From: Levilactobacillus brevis ATCC 14869 = DSM 20054
GTDB taxonomy: Bacteria; Bacillota; Bacilli; Lactobacillales; Lactobacillaceae
Direction of reading: 5' to 3'
NCBI RefSeq assembly: GCF_001433855.1
Contig: NZ_AZCP01000001.1
Location: 499,187-563,186, forward strand
DNA: 64,000 nucleotides
Shown: in pieces, positions 16,364 through 24,419 of the stretch
Layout: each line of letters starts with the position of its first letter
Numbering within the stretch: the stretch's first letter is position 1
The notes under the pieces: generated by a model
What the model saw: the letters and a program-made list of their open reading frames with translations, nothing else
Told to the model about the DNA's origin: nothing
Databases searched by the model: none
Translations under genes and position numbers: made by a program

Positions 16364-17277
16364 TACTTTCCCACCTTTTGTCGAACTTCATTTAGTGTCT
16401 CTAGACTGTCAATATGCCAAGCCGTAACATCCGGCAATGTCTTCTTCGCAAATCCGGTCAAGGCATGCCCCGGTCCCAATTCAATCGTTGTCGTCACCCC
16501 CAACGCCGCTAGCTGCTGTAAACAGTCGCGAAAATACGTCGGCTGAACGAGTTGCTGGCAGAGTGTCTGTGGCAATGTTTCAGGGGTGAAGGGCATCTTA
16601 GTTGTATTGCTAATCACCGGAAAGGCTGCCGAATGGCTGACAACTGACGCTAATCGCTTCTTCAACAGCTCACTGGCTGGTGCCATTAATGGCGTGTGTG
16701 ACGCAGCATTAACATCTAACGGGATTATACGTTTGGTCCCGTTATCCTTCAAAAAAGCGCTAGCCGCATCAACACCGGCAATGGTTCCCCCAATAACAAC
16801 CTGCTTACGCGTATTATAGTTTGCCACCGTGACAATGCCCTGTTGTTGACCTACTTTTAACGCCTGGTCTAGTAAAGCCATATCCGTCATCTTGGGCAAG
16901 GCCACTAGCTTTCCTGGTTGTTGAGTACCCGCTAACGTCATATAACGTGACCGATCATCAACCAGTCTAATGCCCGCTTCAAGAGAGAGCATCTGGCTCG
17001 CAATTAAGCCGCTGTATTCACCTAAACTCAGTCCACTGACTGCTAGTGGCAGTGGCAACTCGGCAGTCAAAATGTTAAAAATTCCGGTACTCATGGCAAC
17101 AATACTAGCTTGCAAGTAACGGGGATCATTACTGATTTGCGGATCTGCTAAGTCAACTGATAACGCCGAACTGGCCGCTGAAATGGCCTGACGATAACGC
17201 GGCTCCTGGCGATATAAGTCTTGGCCCATATCGGGGAATTGACCACCCTGACCACTAAATAGATACCCTAATTGCAC
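16363..17277 (-). CDS. fabD: Malonyl-CoA:ACP transacylase
   Basis: 304 residues with a GTG start preceded by AGGGTGAG. The catalytic nucleophile is Ser84 in GLSLGEYSGL, the partner histidine lies in NAASHTPLM, and the N-terminal glutamine motif FSGQGGQFPDMG is present. Loads malonate from malonyl-CoA onto ACP. Nine bases separate it from acpP. Confidence 0.95.
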   Translation of the reverse strand: MQLGYLFSGQGGQFPDMGQDLYRQEPRYRQAISAASSALSVDLADPQISNDPRYLQASIVAMSTGIFNILTAELPLPLAVSGLSLGEYSGLIASQMLSLEAGIRLVDDRSRYMTLAGTQQPGKLVALPKMTDMALLDQALKVGQQQGIVTVANYNTRKQVVIGGTIAGVDAASAFLKDNGTKRIIPLDVNAASHTPLMAPASELLKKRLASVVSHSAAFPVISNTTKMPFTPETLPQTLCQQLVQPTYFRDCLQQLAALGVTTTIELGPGHALTGFAKKTLPDVTAWHIDSLETLNEVRQKVGK

Positions 17278-17286
17278 AGTCTCACC

Positions 17287-17535
17287 CTACTTTGCTGTTG
17301 CTTTCAAAATATAGTCAACCAGTCCGCCAACCGTTTCTAAGCCACTATCCGTATCCGCATCAATTTCGATATCATAAGTATCTTCGATATGGTCAATGAC
17401 TTCAAACACATCCAAACTATCTAATTCCAAATCATTCTTAAAATTGGTTGCCAGCGTAATCTTATCTACGTCCACATCCAGTTGATCGACCAAAATTTCC
17501 TTTAATTGATTAAAAACTTCTGCTTGTGTTGTCAT
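17287..17535 (-). CDS. acpP: Acyl carrier protein (fatty-acid operon copy)
   Basis: 82 residues, acidic, four-helix ACP. Phosphopantetheine is attached to Ser40 in the DLELDSLDVFEV motif. It carries the growing chain for FabH/D/G/F/Z/I encoded around it. The start follows GGAGG. A second ACP gene occurs at 37718 next to plsX and differs in motif (DADSIDFVEF). Confidence 0.95.
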   Translation of the reverse strand: MTTQAEVFNQLKEILVDQLDVDVDKITLATNFKNDLELDSLDVFEVIDHIEDTYDIEIDADTDSGLETVGGLVDYILKATAK

Positions 17536-17557
17536 TGTATTGCCTCCAAATTTTAAA

Positions 17558-18541
17558 TTAATAGCGTAAAATCATTGTCCCAATCGTCAAGCCACCACCG
17601 AATCCAGAAAGCGCCAGTACATCGCCACGTTTAATCACGTGTGAGGTGACGAGTTGGTTCAATAGCAACGGTTCGCTGGCCGCTGCTGTATTCCCATACT
17701 GGCCGATATTAACGGGGAATTGCGCCATTGATCCCGTTAAGTCCTCAGCAATCCGCTCAATGATTCGTTGGTTGGCTTGATGTAAGATAAAATAATCAAC
17801 ATCAGTAACTGCTAAATGGCCTTGGTCCAGCGCTCGTCGCAGCGATGCTGGAACCTGTTTGATCGCAAAATTATAAACCCGACGACCATTCATTTTAAAG
17901 AACGGGAGCACCGGTTGCGGATCACTGGCAAATGGCGAATCAATGCCATTAGCACCAGCGGTCAAATAACGGCCTTGTTCACCCATGGTTCGATAGTCAG
18001 CGGCAATAAATGCCCCATCTTGGGCTAACGCACTGGTCAACACGACACCACCGGCACCGTCCCCAAACAAAACAGCGGTTGAACGATCTTGCCAATCGAC
18101 TAATCGGCTCAATGTTTCACCACCGATCAATAACGCCGTCTTAGGTGAATCGCCCATTAACAACCGGTGAACGACTTGTAAGCCGTAAACAAAGCCGGAG
18201 CACGCCGCATTGACATCTAGGGCAACCGCCTTAGTCGCCCCAATATTGCCTTGCACTTGAGCGCTAACCGCCGGCGTTTGATAATCAGGTGACATGGTTG
18301 CCACCACAATATAATCAATGTCCGTAGCCTGTAAACCACTTCGCTGCAAAAGTTGCTGGGCGACGCGTGTGCAGAGATCACTGGTCCGTTCCGCCGTAAC
18401 GACATGCCGTTGATGGATACCGGTTCGTTGAACAATCCACTCATCAGAAGTTGTCATCATCGTTGTTAACTCTGAATTCGGCACAACCCGTTCAGGTGTA
18501 TAACCAGCCGTTGCCAAAATGTTAAAATTCTCAAATTTCAT
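17558..18541 (-). CDS. fabH: 3-oxoacyl-[acyl-carrier-protein] synthase III
   Basis: 327 residues; Cys114 in NAACSGFVYG, His in LHQANQRI (about 253) and Asn in QYGNTAAAS (about 283) form the catalytic triad. Starts chains by condensing acyl-CoA with malonyl-ACP. It overlaps the fabT stop by four bases (ATGA), so regulator and initiating enzyme are co-translated. Confidence 0.95.
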   Translation of the reverse strand: MKFENFNILATAGYTPERVVPNSELTTMMTTSDEWIVQRTGIHQRHVVTAERTSDLCTRVAQQLLQRSGLQATDIDYIVVATMSPDYQTPAVSAQVQGNIGATKAVALDVNAACSGFVYGLQVVHRLLMGDSPKTALLIGGETLSRLVDWQDRSTAVLFGDGAGGVVLTSALAQDGAFIAADYRTMGEQGRYLTAGANGIDSPFASDPQPVLPFFKMNGRRVYNFAIKQVPASLRRALDQGHLAVTDVDYFILHQANQRIIERIAEDLTGSMAQFPVNIGQYGNTAAASEPLLLNQLVTSHVIKRGDVLALSGFGGGLTIGTMILRY

Positions 18542-19005
18542 TTCAATGAAACCTCATCAATAAATGTTTGTAGGTTAACCATCGCTTGCTTAATCAATTG
18601 CACCTCATCTTGGTCAAAACCCTTTAAAAAGCCTTCGACTAGTTGACGATGAAAGGCATCATGGGCACGATATAGCAAACGTCCTTTACTTGTCAGTCCC
18701 AGATTAATGATGCGTCGGTCCTGTTGATTTGTCGTTCGGACAATATAACCCTTGCGTTCCAAAACATTCAAGTTAGCTGTCAATGTTCCTTTACTCAGAT
18801 TCAGTGTCTTCGCAACTTCTGAAGTTGTTTTGTGAGAATGTAGTCCAATCGCGTGAACCAAATGTAACTCCTTAGCAGTAATATCTTTAAACCGACTTTG
18901 CTTAATCGACCCCTCTTCAATACGCATGATATTATCATAAATATCGACTAGGGCGTCGTTAATAAAGCGGTAATCTGCTCGTTTGTTTTCTGGTTTAGCT
19001 TGCAT
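18538..19005 (-). CDS. fabT: MarR-family repressor of fatty-acid synthesis
   Basis: 155 residues with a winged helix-turn-helix (SEVAKTLNLSKGTLTANLNV, wing with QQDRRIINLGLTSKG). In Firmicutes, FabT sits second in fab operons and, with long-chain acyl-ACP as corepressor, represses them by binding TTTGA-N3-TCAAA palindromes. Two such palindromes occur upstream of this operon (19517-19529 and 19668-19680). Gene order and operators together identify it. Confidence 0.93.
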   Translation of the reverse strand: MQAKPENKRADYRFINDALVDIYDNIMRIEEGSIKQSRFKDITAKELHLVHAIGLHSHKTTSEVAKTLNLSKGTLTANLNVLERKGYIVRTTNQQDRRIINLGLTSKGRLLYRAHDAFHRQLVEGFLKGFDQDEVQLIKQAMVNLQTFIDEVSLK

Positions 19006-19029
19006 TGGACTATTTCCTCTTCTTCTGAA

Positions 19030-19476
19030 TTAAATTTTATCGTCAGCAGCTGCTACGATAAAGGTTAAGTCAGCCGAACACGCGACCTTCTCGCCGACGC
19101 TTGCGGTACACTTAACCGTTCCCATATTACTCCGTTGCTTGACCATTTCAACATATAATGACAAAACATCCCCTGGACGGACAACTTTTCTGAACTTAGC
19201 CTGTTTAATGGCGCCCAGATAAGCTGTCTTTCCTTGAAATTGTTCCGACTTTAAAATCAAAATAGATGCGGCTTGGGCCAGCGACTCAATGATCAAGACG
19301 CCTGGCATAACCGGATTACCGGGAAAATGGCCTTGAAAAAATTCTTCGTTGATCGTGACATTTTTCGTACACGTAATGGATTCTCCCGGATTCAATTCGT
19401 CCACCCGATCCATGAATAAAATAGGGTAACGATTGGGAATCAACGTCATAATTTCGGCAGCCGTCAAAACACTCAT
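19030..19476 (-). CDS. fabZ: 3-hydroxyacyl-[acyl-carrier-protein] dehydratase
   Basis: The start is set at the ATG at 19476 (148 residues, normal FabZ length) because AGAAGG precedes it; a longer frame reaches 19512 and would run up to an operator. The catalytic pair is His50 (GHFPGNPVMPG) and Glu64 (IIESLAQ). Dehydrates 3-hydroxyacyl-ACP. It is the first gene of the operon and the catalytically complete one of the two fabZ-type genes. Confidence 0.95.
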   Translation of the reverse strand: MSVLTAAEIMTLIPNRYPILFMDRVDELNPGESITCTKNVTINEEFFQGHFPGNPVMPGVLIIESLAQAASILILKSEQFQGKTAYLGAIKQAKFRKVVRPGDVLSLYVEMVKQRSNMGTVKCTASVGEKVACSADLTFIVAAADDKI

Positions 19477-19514
19477 AACCATCCTTCTTTCTTTAGCGAA
19501 AGTTCCACCCATTT

Positions 19515-19531
19515 AATTTGATGTTCAAACT
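19515..19531 (-). promoter_or_regulatory. FabT-type box near the fabZ translation start
   Basis: TTTGA-TGT-TCAAA (19517-19529) with flanking A/T matches the FabT-box form. It lies about 40 bases upstream of the fabZ start and downstream of the main promoter, where it could block elongation. Confidence 0.7.
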
Positions 19532-19650
19532 ATTAGTCTAAAAAAAGCTAATGACTACGTACCCCGCTATACCAAGGTATATCGATTCATAATATTAGTC
19601 GTAATATCAAACTATTAATTCAAAACTAACCAAATTTTTTGAGCAAAGTC

Positions 19651-19680
19651 ATCATATCGCATATTAATTTGAATATCAAA
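19651..19680 (-). promoter_or_regulatory. fab operon promoter with FabT-type box over the -35
   Basis: Minus strand: -35 TTGATA (19674-19679), 17-base spacer, -10 TATGAT (19651-19656). The palindrome TTTGA-ATA-TCAAA (19668-19680) covers the -35, as expected for repression. A third half-site is at about 19606-19612. The leader from the predicted start to fabZ is about 165 bases. The stretch 19681-19800 also holds an imperfect palindrome TACCGT...ACGGTA (19727-19755) of unknown role. Confidence 0.75.
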
Positions 19681-19816
19681 CCATTACGCAAAAAATAAAT
19701 CTTAGGCGTTACGGAAAATAACCAAATACCGTGATTTAAACCGAAATTTACGGTAAATATTAAGATTTTCTTACGCCGGTTCAATTCCCCTCACTTTAAT
19801 CGTAATGCCGACAAAA

Positions 19817-19852
19817 AAACTGTGTCTGCGCCAAACGCGCCAGACACAGTTT
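19817..19852 (-). terminator. Terminator of the membrane glycosyltransferase-like gene
   Basis: AAACTGTGTCTG pairs with CAGACACAGTTT around a GC-rich loop, followed on the minus strand by a seven-T run. It abuts the stop at 19854. Confidence 0.85.
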
Positions 19853-19853
19853 A

Positions 19854-21446
19854 TCATTTTTCTTGTTCCAAGTTATCCGCTGCTATCGCAGCTACCACTC
19901 GCCGGTGATACCCGGCATACAATTGGCGGACATTGGCCACTGCCCGTTCAAACGAGAGAGTGGCTAGTAATAACAAGCATGGTAAATATTGGATCAAATA
20001 CCGACTTCGGCCGCCTTCAAACAACAGCAAAAACATGAACCCACCAATCAACGATAGCCGTAAAATTTGAATCAGGTTATCCTGAGGTCCAAACCCAATC
20101 GCAATTATAACCAACAGGCTAATCCACCACAATTGTGCCGCAAAGCGGAAATCGGCAATGTGTCGGCCGTATAGGTAAATAAAATTCTTTAGCTTATTCG
20201 TGATGCCCCGATTATTAGGCTTTTGATTTTCCAAAAAGAAGTGCCCCTCTTTTAGCCAACCAAACGTACCATCTGCCGTATTATTCCGTTGCTTCATCAC
20301 TAGAAACTTCAAATAACCAACCGGTCCCAACTGTTTGAGTCGTTGCTTGAGTAATTTGATCGAATAGGCCGCTTTGTCCTGCTTACGTGGAATAAAGGTC
20401 ATTGCTTGGGCCTGTTGCCAACTATAACCTCCCTGACCATAAACACCCATGGCCATGAAGTGAATAGCCGGAATCGCGCGGGTTTTATCCACCTGAATAT
20501 AGGTCTGATGATCAACCTGCGTGTTCACATAGCGGTAAGTGTAAAAAGCACTTTCACCAGCAAATAGGATAAATGCAAATGCCAAAAATAAATTTTCTGG
20601 TCGTAAGTGCTTATGCTGCACCAAAGCCACCAAACTTTCAATCATGACGATTGCAATAACGGGAATGATCGCTGAGGGTTTTGTAAAGTAAGTTATGGCA
20701 ACACAAAGCCCAAAACCATTGGCCGCGGTCGCCCGAACTAACGGATGTAGTGTCTGATGTCGCATAGCAAAGTAACACAAAAAGTAGCCCGAAACCAGTG
20801 GTAACGCCCATGCATCCGTATATGGCATAATAATGCTGGGAAAAACCGCTAACCAAGCGGCTTGAATGTACATCGCGATCCCCAACGCTTGTCTTTTAAC
20901 CAGTCGCACACTAATCAAATTAAAAATAGCCGATAAATCAACAAAAATCAGTGTCACAAAGTCAAAAAACTCCCAAGTGGTCTGGTGAAAAGTCGTGGAT
21001 AACCAGTGCATAAACAGCATGATAGGTAAGTTATTAACGTTTAGGCTAAAGTAAGCCGTACTGTCCGGATCGTGCACACTACTTGGATCGGTTGCCGTAT
21101 GCAGTAACATACCGGAATCAAACCCACTGTTGGGATGAACGAAGGTGATGAAAAAAATCTGACCGACTAACACGATGACAAGTAAAATCGTTCCCGTCCG
21201 CAACTGCTCTGTTACCAATACCCGATACAACCACGCATGAATGGTTGGATACGCATAATTCATCACCAATACAGCGACGATTCCGATGACCAAACCTGTC
21301 GTCAACATCGTCGTACTTGTTCCGAAAGTTGCATTATCTCCTAGAATAATATTGGGTGACGTTACCGCAAAATATAGGGTCAAAAGGAAGAAACATCGCC
21401 AAAATAAATTAATAATGGTTTGACTAAAATTAAAAAAATGACGCAT
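19854..21446 (-). CDS. Multi-pass membrane protein, glycosyltransferase (GT-C) type
   Basis: 530 residues with about 11-13 hydrophobic helices and a soluble segment at about 300-400. An early extracytoplasmic acidic loop (SGFDSGMLLH, about residues 107-116) resembles the catalytic-loop position of GT-C/PMT-type transferases that use lipid-linked sugars. A role in cell-wall or protein glycosylation is inferred from this layout only. It is a single gene between two operons with its own terminator, so context does not name the substrate. Confidence 0.65.
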   Translation of the reverse strand: MRHFFNFSQTIINLFWRCFFLLTLYFAVTSPNIILGDNATFGTSTTMLTTGLVIGIVAVLVMNYAYPTIHAWLYRVLVTEQLRTGTILLVIVLVGQIFFITFVHPNSGFDSGMLLHTATDPSSVHDPDSTAYFSLNVNNLPIMLFMHWLSTTFHQTTWEFFDFVTLIFVDLSAIFNLISVRLVKRQALGIAMYIQAAWLAVFPSIIMPYTDAWALPLVSGYFLCYFAMRHQTLHPLVRATAANGFGLCVAITYFTKPSAIIPVIAIVMIESLVALVQHKHLRPENLFLAFAFILFAGESAFYTYRYVNTQVDHQTYIQVDKTRAIPAIHFMAMGVYGQGGYSWQQAQAMTFIPRKQDKAAYSIKLLKQRLKQLGPVGYLKFLVMKQRNNTADGTFGWLKEGHFFLENQKPNNRGITNKLKNFIYLYGRHIADFRFAAQLWWISLLVIIAIGFGPQDNLIQILRLSLIGGFMFLLLFEGGRSRYLIQYLPCLLLLATLSFERAVANVRQLYAGYHRRVVAAIAADNLEQEK

Positions 21447-21585
21447 CTCGCTTCTCCTTCTCTCACCTTAGTTCCGATTGTTTCCACATGTCTCTATGAT
21501 ACTGACTCAATCATCGCCATTCAACACCTATTTAGCCCTTTTCGTGCAACCCAACCGACCGATTGTCTAATTCACACTTACAAAA

Positions 21586-21635
21586 AAAGTATCCGCAAAA
21601 CCAAAGCAAAATTGCTTTGGACTTGCGGATACTTC
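21586..21635 (-). terminator. Terminator of the rpsP-trmD-rplS cluster
   Basis: AGTATCCGCA (21588-21597) and TGCGGATACT (21624-21633) form the outer stem, with an inner CCAAAGCAA/TTGCTTTGG stem. On the minus strand a seven-T run follows. Confidence 0.9.
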
Positions 21636-21646
21636 TAGTAGTGAAA

Positions 21647-22003
21647 CTAGTTGCGACGGCGTTCTGGAATCCGCGCTGCCTTACCGTTAAGTTCACGGAG
21701 GTAGTACAGCTTAGCACGACGTACACGACCTTGACGAATAACGTCAATCTTAGCAACACGTGGGGAGTGTAATGGGAAAATCCGTTCCACACCGACACCG
21801 TTACTGATCTTACGTACCGTGTAAGTTGCTTGGATGCCAGCACCCTTACGCTTGATTACGACACCTTCGAACAACTGAATCCGTTCGCGGGAACCTTCAA
21901 CGATCCGGGCGTGAACCCGAACAGTATCCCCGGCACGGAATTCTGGAACATCGTCCCGTAATTGTTCTTGGTTGATCTTAGCAATTAAATTGTTTTGGCG
22001 CAT
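21647..22003 (-). CDS. rplS: 50S ribosomal protein L19
   Basis: 118 residues, full length, with the L19 signature [26 protein letters not shown] large-subunit protein at the 30S-50S interface. The start at 22003 follows AAAGGATAGG. Last gene of the rpsP-khpA-rimM-trmD-rplS cluster; a leader RNA structure precedes it. Confidence 0.97.
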   Translation of the reverse strand: MRQNNLIAKINQEQLRDDVPEFRAGDTVRVHARIVEGSRERIQLFEGVVIKRKGAGIQATYTVRKISNGVGVERIFPLHSPRVAKIDVIRQGRVRRAKLYYLRELNGKAARIPERRRN

Positions 22004-22009
22004 AATATA

Positions 22010-22075
22010 TTCCTATCCTTTCGCCAACATTCATCCTCAGGTTCGACAGCGGAATGTTGTTGCTGTGGCTAAATA
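22010..22075 (-). ncRNA. L19 leader (rplS autoregulatory leader)
   Basis: On the minus strand CAACATTC (complement of 22052-22059) pairs with GAATGTTG (complement of 22025-22032), and the segment runs on as GCGAAAGGAT into the ribosome site. This agrees with the L19 leader class found before rplS in Firmicutes, where excess L19 is thought to repress its own gene. Recognised by eye, not by a covariance model. Confidence 0.6.
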
Positions 22076-22116
22076 GCCAAAAACAAGTGTACCATATTCG
22101 CAAATACCTGTAAAGG

Positions 22117-22881
22117 TTAGTTTCTTGACGCGCGTTCTTCCTCTTCAATTCGAACATCCGCCAATAACCGCTTCTGTTCCGCTGTCAGTTGGTCATGGTC
22201 AATCAAGTCAGGCCGTCGTTGATACGTCCGGCGCAAGGCCTCTTTTTGCCGCCATTCCTCAATCTTACCGTGATTGCCGCTGATAAGAACATCTGGCACA
22301 GTCATCCCCCGAAAGTCCGCTGGTCGCGTATATTGGGGGTACTCTAACAAGCCAGAGGAAAATGAATCACCAGGTGCCGATTCAGCATTCCCCAGTACAC
22401 CGGGTAATAAGCGCACCGTAGCATCAATCATCACCATCGACGCTAATTCGCCACCGGTGAGAACAAAATCTCCCAACGAGACTTCATCAGTCACTAAGGT
22501 GCGAATCCGTTCGTCATAGCCCTCATAGTGGCCACATAAGAAGGTTAAATGGTCTTCATGGGCAAACTCCTCAGCAACGTGTTGATTAAACGTCACGCCA
22601 GCGGGATCAAGCAAAATGACTCGTCCCTTGGGGAGCCCCTCTGCCGCAGCTTGTTCTTCGGTCGCTTTGAGCGCATCAAAGATTGGCTGTGGCTGAAGCA
22701 GCATACCAGCGCCGCCCCCGAAAGGATAATCATCAACATTGCCATGTTTATTGGTTGAATAATCTCGGAAATTCGTTACCGGCATAGTCAAATGACCGTT
22801 TTCAATCGCCTTACCCACAATTGAATCGTGCATGGGACCAGAAAACATATCCGGAAATAGACTTAAAACATCAATCCGCAT
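22117..22881 (-). CDS. trmD: tRNA (guanine37-N1)-methyltransferase
   Basis: 254 residues of the SPOUT knot fold: [25 protein letters not shown] and [13 protein letters not shown] form the SAM and tRNA sites. Methylates G37 in tRNAs reading CNN codons and so prevents frameshifting. Overlaps rimM by one base. Confidence 0.97.
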   Translation of the reverse strand: MRIDVLSLFPDMFSGPMHDSIVGKAIENGHLTMPVTNFRDYSTNKHGNVDDYPFGGGAGMLLQPQPIFDALKATEEQAAAEGLPKGRVILLDPAGVTFNQHVAEEFAHEDHLTFLCGHYEGYDERIRTLVTDEVSLGDFVLTGGELASMVMIDATVRLLPGVLGNAESAPGDSFSSGLLEYPQYTRPADFRGMTVPDVLISGNHGKIEEWRQKEALRRTYQRRPDLIDHDQLTAEQKRLLADVRIEEEERASRN

Positions 22882-23399
22882 TAATCTAATCCCTCCATTA
22901 ATTCAACGATTACCTCACCTTGATCGAGGTCAACGCGCTTGATAACCTGATCAATCTTCGGCAATAGCAGATCACTCTTGCCAGGCCGAGCCACTACCCA
23001 GACATCATTGGCTCCTGGGGACAAAATCTCTTTGATTTTACCCAAATTTTCACCATCAACCGTCACGGCATCCAACCCAACAATCTGGTGGTAGTAATAC
23101 TCGCCTGGTCGCAAGTCATTGCTCTCTAATTCGTTATCAGTTACCTTCAACGTACTTTGCTTGAAGATTTCAACGTCATTAATGGATGGTTTACCTTCAA
23201 AACTCAACAAATAAAAATTTTTATGTTGGCGAACCGATGCTACCGTTAAGGTAACCGGCGTCGCTTGATCCTTTTGAAATGCGTACAACGTGGACCCCAC
23301 CGCAAACCGGCTTTCTGGAAAGTCAGTGGTGGCGATTACTCGAACCTCGCCCTTAATACCGTGTGTATTCACGATGGTTCCTACCGTATAATAAGCCAT
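22881..23399 (-). CDS. rimM: Ribosome maturation factor RimM
   Basis: 172 residues with an N-terminal RimM beta-barrel ([16 protein letters not shown]) and a C-terminal PRC-barrel ([17 protein letters not shown]). Binds S19 and aids 30S head assembly. Co-transcribed with trmD. Overlap with the trmD start suggests coupled translation. Confidence 0.96.
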   Translation of the reverse strand: MAYYTVGTIVNTHGIKGEVRVIATTDFPESRFAVGSTLYAFQKDQATPVTLTVASVRQHKNFYLLSFEGKPSINDVEIFKQSTLKVTDNELESNDLRPGEYYYHQIVGLDAVTVDGENLGKIKEILSPGANDVWVVARPGKSDLLLPKIDQVIKRVDLDQGEVIVELMEGLD

Positions 23400-23463
23400 C
23401 CTAACGGCCTCCTCATTTCACTTAATTTTTTTGATTAGTCATTATCTACGTCAATTTTTTTAG

Positions 23464-23505
23464 ACAAAAAAACTCGAGGAAACGTTACCGCCTCACTCGA
23501 GAGTC
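23464..23505 (-). terminator. Possible terminator or attenuator after khpA
   Basis: CTCGAG...CTCGAG arms with GAGG/CCTC inside, followed on the minus strand by seven Ts. It overlaps the last codons of khpA and may reduce read-through into rimM. Confidence 0.6.
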
Positions 23506-23753
23506 TTTGCTGGGCGATCATCAATGATGAGTCGTACCCGTTTATTGCCTTGGACCCGCACGCTATAGACGATCGTACGAATCGCCTGTGCGACGCGGCC
23601 CTGTTTACCGATCACCCGTCCGATATCATCAGGGTTTACGGCCAACCGATATTCGTAGAACCGTTCCGTCTCAACTGGTGTAATCACCAGATCTTCCGGA
23701 TGTTCAACAAGTGGGCTAACAATTGCGAGAATTAATCCCTTAAAATCGGTCAT
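23493..23753 (-). CDS. khpA: KH-domain RNA-binding protein KhpA
   Basis: 86 residues: a single KH domain with the GxxG loop (IGKQGRVAQAIRTIV). In Firmicutes, KhpA pairs with KhpB (EloR) to bind RNAs and control cell elongation. It sits after rpsP as usual for this cluster. Confidence 0.93.
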   Translation of the reverse strand: MTDFKGLILAIVSPLVEHPEDLVITPVETERFYEYRLAVNPDDIGRVIGKQGRVAQAIRTIVYSVRVQGNKRVRLIIDDRPAKTLE

Positions 23754-23762
23754 GGCTAATCA

Positions 23763-24038
23763 CTACTTTTTAGTGTACTTAGCTTCATGGTATTGCTTCA
23801 TGATCCCGGCGTTTGAAAGCAAGGTCTTAACCGTATCTGAAGGCTGAGCACCATTGTTCAACCAGTTCAAGATACTTTCTTCCTTCAACGTCACTTGGGC
23901 TGGTTCCGTAACTGGGTTGTAAGTCCCAACTTGTTCGATGAAGCGGCCGTCACGAGGGCTTCGTGAATCGGCAACTACGACCCGGTAAAATGGGCGCTTC
24001 TTTGAACCCATCCGCTTAAGACGAATCTTTACTGACAT
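23763..24038 (-). CDS. rpsP: 30S ribosomal protein S16
   Basis: 91 residues, full length, with the opening [20 protein letters not shown] typical of S16. Needed early in 30S assembly. First gene of the cluster, with a clear promoter at 24073-24101 and GGAGG before the start. Confidence 0.97.
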   Translation of the reverse strand: MSVKIRLKRMGSKKRPFYRVVVADSRSPRDGRFIEQVGTYNPVTEPAQVTLKEESILNWLNNGAQPSDTVKTLLSNAGIMKQYHEAKYTKK

Positions 24039-24072
24039 GTAGACACCTCCTGTATTTCTTTCAACGTGTAAT

Positions 24073-24117
24073 AATATACCAGTTTCTTGATATGATGTAA
24101 AGAGGTTTTTCTTTACA
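24073..24117 (-). promoter_or_regulatory. rpsP promoter overlapping an inverted repeat
   Basis: Minus strand: TTTACA (24096-24101), 17-base spacer, TATATT (24073-24078). The inverted repeat TGTAAAGA...TCTTTACA (24096-24117) covers the -35. It could be a weak terminator for the upstream 97-residue gene or a regulatory site. Confidence 0.65.
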
Positions 24118-24125
24118 CCTTGAAA

Positions 24126-24419
24126 TTATTCGCAATTTTGTTGCAACCAGGCAATATCATCTGCTGTTAATGAGGGCCGATTAATCGCAATCCATTGCTG
24201 AACAGCCGCATAATTCGTAAAATCGGGACCCATTTGACTAACCCCTGCTAATTGCAAATCGCGAGCAAACTTTAAATCTGCCACCGTCATTGGGGCTTGA
24301 AAGAGTGGATTCTCTGCGGCTTGAGCCGCCCACTCATCATTCAAAATTGCTTGGGCATTGCGATATGCCGGCGTTTGCTGAATCAACGCCCGTAATTCTG
24401 TTGCGGTTAAGTAACTCAT
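24126..24419 (-). CDS. Uncharacterised 97-residue protein coupled to the VWA gene
   Basis: No family recognised. The protein is mostly helical, acidic and lacks signal peptide or membrane helix; it contains several Trp residues (near 29, 72 and 92) and ends QQNCE. Its ATG overlaps the VWA gene stop (ATGA), so it is translated with that protein and is probably a small partner of the MoxR/VWA pair. Function unknown. Confidence 0.75.
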   Translation of the reverse strand: MSYLTATELRALIQQTPAYRNAQAILNDEWAAQAAENPLFQAPMTVADLKFARDLQLAGVSQMGPDFTNYAAVQQWIAINRPSLTADDIAWLQQNCE

